A DNA stretch of 64,000 nt from Nigrospora sphaerica (Eukaryota > Ascomycota > Sordariomycetes > Amphisphaeriales > Apiosporaceae), in assembly GCA_018287875.1 (NCBI GenBank), contig JAGVVL010000022.1, positions 434,001-498,000 of the forward strand, in the 5' to 3' direction. Each line of letters starts with the position of its first letter. Within the stretch, counting starts at the first letter, position 1. A program made the translations under genes and the position numbers. This document shows positions 58,237 to 64,000 of this stretch, piece after piece. The notes beneath the pieces were generated by a model. The model was not told where the DNA came from, made no database searches, and saw only the letters and a program-made list of their open reading frames with translations.

Positions 58237-61200
58237 TCACATAGAGTAACTTCTACGGCCTACCGATGTTGGGCATATATCCTCGTAGTAATTCGTTAGC
58301 GTTATAAAGAGCTGGAACCTCTCCGGGTCGTGCATCAGCCGTTGCCAGTATTCCCTTAAGGTTTTCGGTTCGGGGTCGAACTTCGGCCAACGGGCATGTT
58401 GCCTTCTTGTTTTGCGGCAGTAGACTAGATGCTCCGGTGTTCGTGACATTCGGCAGGTGCATCGGTCGTTCTGGGGATGTTGGAATTTCTTATGGTACCA
58501 GTCGAAGTCCCCGTGTCCTGATCGGAGCGCGAGAAAGTTGTGGAGTGTCCGTCTAGGGAGGTCCAGCTCCTTAGGCACCTTTAGGGTAGCGTCGGTGAAT
58601 TCAAGCTCTCGGTAGCGCTTACAGCCTTGGGAGGCCTCCTCCCACCACTTCGTGAATTGTTCTCGTATAATTGTTTTTCGGAGTCGCTTCACGCCTGCGT
58701 ACGTAGCTTGGGCTGACCGGCGTGCTGGGAATGCGGCCTCTTCGCTAGCCTGTCGGCCTCTTCGTTCCCTTGAATCCCCTCATGACCTGGCACCCATCGA
58801 ATGCGGACATCTGCTATGGTCGCTAGCTCCTGAAAGGCGAGGAAAACTTCTTGCGAGCTTTTCGGTGCGGTTCCAGTGAGGCCTTGGATAATCGAGGTGT
58901 TGTCTAGGCAAACGTGGATTGTCGCGCCTGGGGTGGTCCGGTGGGCTTGGCGTAGACCTTGCCACGCTCCTACGGCATCTCCGTCGAAGACTTCCGCTAG
59001 GCCTAGTCGGCCTTTTCCTTGTCTTATTTTCCGACCGTTTTTGTAGATCACGAAACCCCAGCCGACTGCCTCGTCCGGTCCTTTCGACCCGTCCGAGAAG
59101 ACGACGAGGTGGGTGTCGGGAAGTTTTGATTGCCACGCTATGAACTCCTTCGCCGCTGTTTTCTTGTCCTTCTGCGGGTCCGGTTTAAACGTGTAAAGTT
59201 TTAGGAGGTACTGTGGCCTCGGGATGGTAGGTAGGAGTCTGGCCGCTCTCTGAAGCCTGGTTCGCGTGGGCTGGAAAGAGCCGTAGCCGCGGCCTGATAG
59301 ATAGGGCCGCAGCGCCGTCCGCGCTGTTAGCATATGGCTGTTGTCCATTGACTGGAGCCGTTGTCCGAAGCGATAGAACGCCGATTCCAGTGCGATTCGC
59401 GCCGTTGGGACACCTGCGTCCCTGTATAGCGTGGCTATCGGTGTTGTCTTCCATACTGGCAGAACAGCCCGTATGGCCTCCCTTAGGACCCTGTCTATTT
59501 CGTCTATGTGTGCCTCTTGTCGGGTCGGTACCTCCGTATTGTGTTGTCGGCTAGCAAACTTTCGTGTCTTCGTGCGTCCCTCGTACCATGCCTCGGCCCC
59601 GTATGTGAGGATAGGGAGAACGCAGGTAAAGATAGCCTTCCGGAGGGCTCTTGGCGGAGGGCCTTGCTGGGTGTTGGCTAGGCTCCGAAGGTGTCGTACG
59701 ACGTTTCGCGCTTGTCCGCTTTCCTCTTCACGTGCTCCGTGAACCGTAGCTTCGAGTCGAACCAGACGCCGAGCCATCGTATAGGCTGGGCCGAGGCGTG
59801 TATGGTCAGCCCGTGGTCCCGTGCCGTTACGCTAGGGAGTTCCCCTGGGTTCTTTATGCACGTGAAATGGAGCAGCTCGCTTTTGTCCGGGTCGATAGTG
59901 ACTTTGTTTCCCTTGCCCCAGTTGAGGACATCGTTCAAGTCCTTCGCTAGCTGTCGTGCGTTGTCGTGTAGGGACTTGCTAGCTCGGTAAAAGCATATAT
60001 CGTCCGCATACCCAAAACGGTGTCTTGTGTCCTCGAGTAGGATATCTGCAATGTACAGAAGGAAGAGGACGGGGGAGGCGGGGACCCCTGTGGTAGGCCG
60101 CATTGGATTGCCTGTGGCTTTGTTGTGACGTCGTCGAGTCGGATCCGTGCTTGTCTCTCTTCCATGAAGGAGCCGACAAACTTAATAAGCTGGGTTGCCC
60201 AACCCTGTTGCCTTATACGAAGCATGAGCCGCCTCTTAAGGGTAGCGTCGAATGCGCCCTTCACGTCCACGGTGAGAATCGAGGCTGTGCCTTTGTTCTC
60301 CAGGGAATGCTCGATCTCGTGTGTTAGGTAGGCGAGGAGGTCTGAGGCTGCCCGTGTCGGCAAGGCGCCGGCCTGTTGTGGGCTGATCACCTTATATAAG
60401 AGCGTGGGGTTCGCTATTCGTCTAGCTACGAGTCTCTCGAGGCCTTTCCCAAGGCAGGAGAGAAGCGCGATCGGTCGCCAGGAGCGGGGGTTCGAGAGGT
60501 CTTTCTTGTTCGGCTTCCGAAGCATCACGACCTCGGCTGTGCGGAACGGACGTGGGTGGTGACCGATCCGTAGGCAGGCTTGGAAGAGGGACCGTACGGG
60601 TTCTTGGATGGCCTCCCAGCACGCTTTCAGCAGCCGTACTGAGATTCCATCGGTCCCGGGCGAAGTGCTCTTCACCGCGATTGTGGCGGCTGTCAGCTCC
60701 TCTCTAGATATGTGGGTGCTCCAGGGCAGGATGCGCCGTGGTACCGTCGGGATCTTGAGAGGGTCGTCCTCGAGGTCTTCGGCGTCCGTGAATCGCTCTA
60801 GAAGGGCCTTACGTAGGGCGTGTGCCTTCTCTTCCGTGTCTTCGATCGTCTTGTCCCCGATAACTAGAGGAGGTGCCTGTAAGGTGGGCTGTAGTTTATG
60901 CCATTGGACGACCTTGTATAGGTCTTGATCGGACTGGACAGAGTCGATTTGCCGTCGCCAATATTCCCGCTTTTCTTTCGGTATAACCGCGAGGAAGTGT
61001 CTTCGTTCTTCTGGGTGCCTCCAGTCTCCTTGGTGGTGTCGTCTTGCTCGTCGGAACGCGTCCCGGGCTTCCCGGCAGGCGTCGGTCCACCATGGCGCAT
61101 TGTGACCGTTCCTAATTGGCTGCTTCCCGATTGTTTCTAGCGCTCTGCGTAAGAGGGCTAGGATCTCCGTTGCCCGTTGGTCCAGTTGATCCGCCGTCGG

Positions 61201-62015
61201 TATTAGGAGAAGTGGCGTGAGGCTTTGTGCGCCGAGCACGACTAGGCCGGCAAAAGCTTCGAGTTTATTATCTGGTATCGAGTACCGGAACTGTGTCCCC
61301 AGTGTCTGGTCGCTTCGGGGAATCAAGATTCGGATCGTTTCGTGGTCTGCTCCTGTCCGAAGCCTTGGGTCCACCTCCGCTGCCGCAAAAGGAATGTTAG
61401 AGAAGGCTAAGTCGATGGTTCGTCCCGCTGCGTGTGTTGGGGTCCCTATCTCGCCAATGTAGCTGAGCCCGTTAGCGATGGCCCAGTCGTGGACCTCAAT
61501 CCCCCGTTCCGAGTTTGGGGCACGTCTGGGTCCCAAGCGCTGTACCATGCGTTGAAGTCCCCTGCGACCGTGCATTGGGTCGGTGGTCGCAGGCTTAAGA
61601 GGAGTCTTGTCGCCTGACTTAGCGGTTCTTGTGGGGGTCTGTAAATATTAATCAAGGTGAAGTGGTCGATCTCCAGCCATAGGAGGTCTCTAGACTTCCA
61701 TGGCCGCTTTTGCCTCGTCTTCAGCCTGCTATCTTTCCGGACATAGGTCATGACCCGGGGCTGAGTAGCGATGCTGTCCCAGCTATCAACCGGAACGTAA
61801 GCACTGTAGCCTGGGTGCGAGTTAAATCTGTTCCTGCCGTCGTTTATGACGGATGGCTCCTGCATAAGGATCACGTCTATGTGATCCTCCCAGCATTGCT
61901 GTAGTAAGGCCGTGTGTGCCGGCGGTGATTTGCCTACGTTGGCCTGCGCTACCTGTAGGACTTGTCGCCCTAGTCTAGTGCGTGTCGAGTGTGTTCGATC
62001 GCTTTCCCTATTCAT
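58237..62015 (-). pseudogene. LINE ORF2: endonuclease, reverse transcriptase, RNase H (four frameshifts)
   Basis: The endonuclease domain includes ANVGKSPPAHT, ILMQEPSVI, INIYRPP and AGDFNAWYSAW. Reverse transcriptase starts around 61,000 and includes SWRPIALLSCLGKGLERLVA, ILTVDVKGAFD, GLPQGSP and the catalytic FGYADD. RNase H follows (VVFSDGSKG, AEVFDGDA, HVCLDNTSI, EEADRLAK). A C-terminal domain has HGDFDWYHKKF and a CTCRMSRTPEHLVYC cluster. Continuity of these domains places single-base frameshifts near 61,501-61,505 (one base extra in a C run), 60,080, 59,710 and 58,740 (one base missing each). No in-frame stop was seen otherwise. The start ATG at 62,013-62,015 overlaps the ORF1 stop by 8 bases (ATGAATAG). 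It is either freshly dead or affected by indel errors in the assembly. Confidence 0.85.
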
Positions 62016-63483
62016 GGTAGTTGATACGTGGGATGTTCCGTTGGCTGCGCTTCGTCTTGTTCTCTTGGGAGGGCCGAGGTTGTCTTCTTAGGGCTTCTAT
62101 GGGCATATGAGTTGGGTCCTCCATGACCGCATCGACGGTGCTCCTGTCGACATTAAGCGTGTCTAATCCCGGACTGGCTTCCTCCAGTGTGTTGCCTCCC
62201 TGGCTTGTTCCTTGCGGTTGGGCTGCCTTATAGAGCAAGCTACCCGTCTGGCGGATCTTCGCGAGCTCGCTTCGCGTTGGGCGTACTAGCTTTCCGTGTT
62301 TCACCACTGGCTTCGCCGGGCAGTTCTCGTGGCTCGCTGGAGCTGGCCCGTAGCAGTTCGCACATCGTGGGCGTTCCTGGCACGGCTGCGGGTGTTCATG
62401 TCCTGTCTGGAGCCGGGCGCTACAGTTCTCACACCTTTCGGTTCTTGTACACACCCGGCTCGGGTGGTATCCTTGGCATCCTGGGTTGTGGCGGCTGGGA
62501 GGCGTCCGTTTCTCAATCAGCCGGGCGGGCCCACTCGCCCCGAAGAGCCGGAACGGACGAACTTTCTGTAAGAACGAGACGATGCATGATCTCTTATTCG
62601 TCCCCGGAATCGGTTTCTGTCGCGACCAGCGTACGCTTACTGGCTCGATGCCTGTTTGGGCAAGAACTTCATCTCGCAAGAGTGTGTCGGTCTCGAATGT
62701 CTCGCCAAAGATGTTGGAGAGTTGTGTCGGGCAGCCGGGAATTACGTAGTTCACCCACGTGACCGGGACCTCGACTGTGCTAGCTCGGAGGCTTCGTGCT
62801 AGTTCTTCTTTCTTTCGTAGGAGAACCTCCCTCGTTTCTTTATTTCTCGGACGGACAGAAACGCCCGTAGCCGTATGGTGGACATCGGGAACGTCCACTA
62901 GAGATAGGTCGAGGGTGTTACATACGGCTTGTCGCAGGGCGAAGTTGTATTGAGCATGTGCCCAACTTCGGTGTTCCTCTAGGATCCTCACAAGAACTCG
63001 GAGGTCCTCTCGTTGATTCGTTTCCTTAGTTCGCTTGTCTGAACCGTCCTGGGGTGTTGGCTTCTGTCCAGCTCGGGCGACGTCAGCCCAGCTGCGTGTG
63101 GGGGTCCTAAGGGGCTCCGCTCGGGTCGGGCCGTTCGCCTGTAGGAGGTGTTCGTTTGGGTGGGGGCCAATCGTTTCCCCAGTCTTAGCCAGTAGGAACG
63201 CCGTGAAACCTTTCGTAATCTCCGCGGCTATTTCCTTGTCTTCGTCGTGGTATTCTTCGATGATGTTGTCTAGAGCGCGGGCGATCTTCGTGAGTACCGA
63301 TCGTCGGGTATTGTGTCGCTTGTCCATATCGCCCAGGATCGGGGCCAGTGCGTCCGTGGCCAATTGGTGTCCTTCCTTTGCAGTCTGCAGCGCGGCTTCT
63401 TCCGTCGTCGAAGCTTCTCGAGTGTCGTCGACCTTCCTTCGGTTTCGCAGTGGACCGTTCGCAGGGGCCTCATTCTGCCCCAT
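62008..63483 (-). CDS. LINE ORF1, Gag-like protein with zinc knuckles
   Basis: This is an uninterrupted frame of 491 aa. The first ATG after an upstream in-frame stop is at 63,483. The N-terminal 100 residues are polar and helical with likely coiled-coil character. The central region (about 155-310) resembles the RNA-binding part of fungal LINE ORF1 proteins. A cysteine-rich region follows: GCQGYHPSRVC (335-345), CENCSARLQTGHEHPQPC (351-368) and CANCYGPAPASHENC (374-388, spacing 2-7-2 with His). The C-terminal 100 residues are basic and low in complexity. It would bind element RNA and form the ribonucleoprotein. Its intactness contrasts with the broken ORF2 downstream. Confidence 0.85.
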   Translation of the reverse strand: MGQNEAPANGPLRNRRKVDDTREASTTEEAALQTAKEGHQLATDALAPILGDMDKRHNTRRSVLTKIARALDNIIEEYHDEDKEIAAEITKGFTAFLLAKTGETIGPHPNEHLLQANGPTRAEPLRTPTRSWADVARAGQKPTPQDGSDKRTKETNQREDLRVLVRILEEHRSWAHAQYNFALRQAVCNTLDLSLVDVPDVHHTATGVSVRPRNKETREVLLRKKEELARSLRASTVEVPVTWVNYVIPGCPTQLSNIFGETFETDTLLRDEVLAQTGIEPVSVRWSRQKPIPGTNKRSCIVSFLQKVRPFRLFGASGPARLIEKRTPPSRHNPGCQGYHPSRVCTRTERCENCSARLQTGHEHPQPCQERPRCANCYGPAPASHENCPAKPVVKHGKLVRPTRSELAKIRQTGSLLYKAAQPQGTSQGGNTLEEASPGLDTLNVDRSTVDAVMEDPTHMPIEALRRQPRPSQENKTKRSQRNIPRINYHE

Positions 63484-64000
63484 TCGCTTCCTCTTGTGAG
63501 TATAAGTGGGGAAGCTTCTTCAAGGTGGTCGGGAGGATCGTTTCCCGTCATCACCTCATCGGTGGTGTCCTCACGAGGAGGTGAAGCCATCACGATGATG
63601 GTCCCAGAGTCCATCTGGCCTCTGGGTTGGCGTTGAGCGCCGTTGGAGGATTTTAAGGATTTGGCAGTAAATAGCAGGCTGGCACTAACAGTGGGTGTCA
63701 GAAAAGAATAAATAGGAAGGAAGGTTGTCTCTGGTCTCTGGCCAGTGAGTATGGCGAAACCCCTTCTAAGCCGGAATTTGGTTCAAAACACACACTAAAC
63801 AACACCCGATACGATACAATCGAAGTAATCCTACTCGAATAAGGTTTTCTCGACACCTCTAAAGAGATCCCATACTTCTAAAGTGGTTTGGTCTACTCTA
63901 AAGAAGACGTCGGACTTGAGGACCAAGTACAGCTTTCGAACTAGCTAGCGGAACACTCAACCACACAACGGCTACTTTTCCGGAAGATTCAAAAAGCCTT
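63484..64000. other. 5' region of the LINE and flank
   Basis: The minus strand carries a short upstream frame (from the ATG near 63,592, running past the ORF1 start in a different frame). Beyond about 63,660 the sequence becomes AT-richer, with no frame of note. I could not locate the boundary between element and flanking DNA. Confidence 0.4.

Larger units (their letters stand above)
58054..63700 (-). mobile_element. Near-complete Tad1-type LINE retrotransposon
   Basis: The element lies on the minus strand, from 5' sequence right of 63,484 to a 3' end at about 58,054. The order of parts is a 5' untranslated region with a small upstream frame (ATG near 63,592), Gag-like ORF1 (62,008-63,483), ORF2 (58,237-62,015) and a short 3' untranslated region of about 180 bp that ends at a CA repeat. 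The start of the two large ORFs, the RNase H domain inside ORF2 and the C-terminal Cys/His domain fit the Tad1 clade of fungal non-LTR elements. The exact 5' end and the target-site duplication cannot be fixed from the window. Base composition is GC-rich and shows no obvious RIP. Confidence 0.85.

Noticed and set aside
63270..63614. 114-codon frame overlapping the start of LINE ORF1, as the true N-terminus of Gag
   Set aside because: It is in a different frame, and an in-frame stop separates the ORF1 frame from it. It is more likely an upstream frame, although a single-base error could join the two.
1..64000. Telomere repeats, rRNA or tRNA genes that would mark a subtelomere or rDNA
   Set aside because: No TTAGGG array or recognisable rRNA or tRNA structure was seen by reading. 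A subtelomeric position stays possible but unsupported.

Overview
The window looks like a repeat-rich, gene-poor region of a filamentous ascomycete (Pezizomycotina) nuclear genome. The support for this is: Zn2Cys6 and bZIP transcription factors of fungal type, a gene with short GT-AG introns (51-313 bp), and several Tad1-type LINE retrotransposons. I cannot place it to genus. I found no rRNA, tRNA, CRISPR array or telomere repeat.

The dominant structure is a very large imperfect palindrome. The left arm (about 11,889-28,632) is the reverse complement of the right arm (about 39,243-55,884). A spacer of about 10.6 kb separates them. The arms are nearly identical inward of about 13,429 / 54,446 and clearly more diverged outward of that point. 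A third, older copy of the outer arm sequence lies in direct orientation at 1-10,328, corresponding to about 47,541-56,301 of the right arm. It probably runs off the left edge of the window. Much of the repeat is very GC-rich sequence in which long open frames arise by chance. It holds fossil reading frames, degenerate satellite fields with 15-bp minisatellites, and no confidently functional gene. The less GC-rich inner arms each carry one intact short Zn2Cys6 protein (175 aa), one decayed relative of it, and small conserved frames of unknown function.

The single-copy spacer holds the best genes. There is an Atf1-like bZIP factor on the minus strand (29,646-30,392) and a full-length Zn2Cys6 / fungal_trans regulator with five inferred introns on the plus strand (36,190-39,059). 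Between them lie a dead relative of the arm Zn2Cys6 family (about 31,370-31,665), a decayed LINE (about 32,150-33,840) and a long ACT trinucleotide tract.

Right of the palindrome are two LINEs on the minus strand. One is a 5'-truncated fragment (about 56,563-58,033). The other is a near-complete element (about 58,054 to beyond 63,592) with an intact Gag-like ORF1 and an ORF2 encoding endonuclease, reverse transcriptase, RNase H and a C-terminal Cys/His domain. Its ORF2 is broken only by four single-base frameshifts.

In function, the region is a cluster of DNA-binding regulators embedded in, and partly copied by, a segmental inverted duplication bordered by retrotransposons. No biosynthetic or effector gene that these regulators might control is visible in the window.
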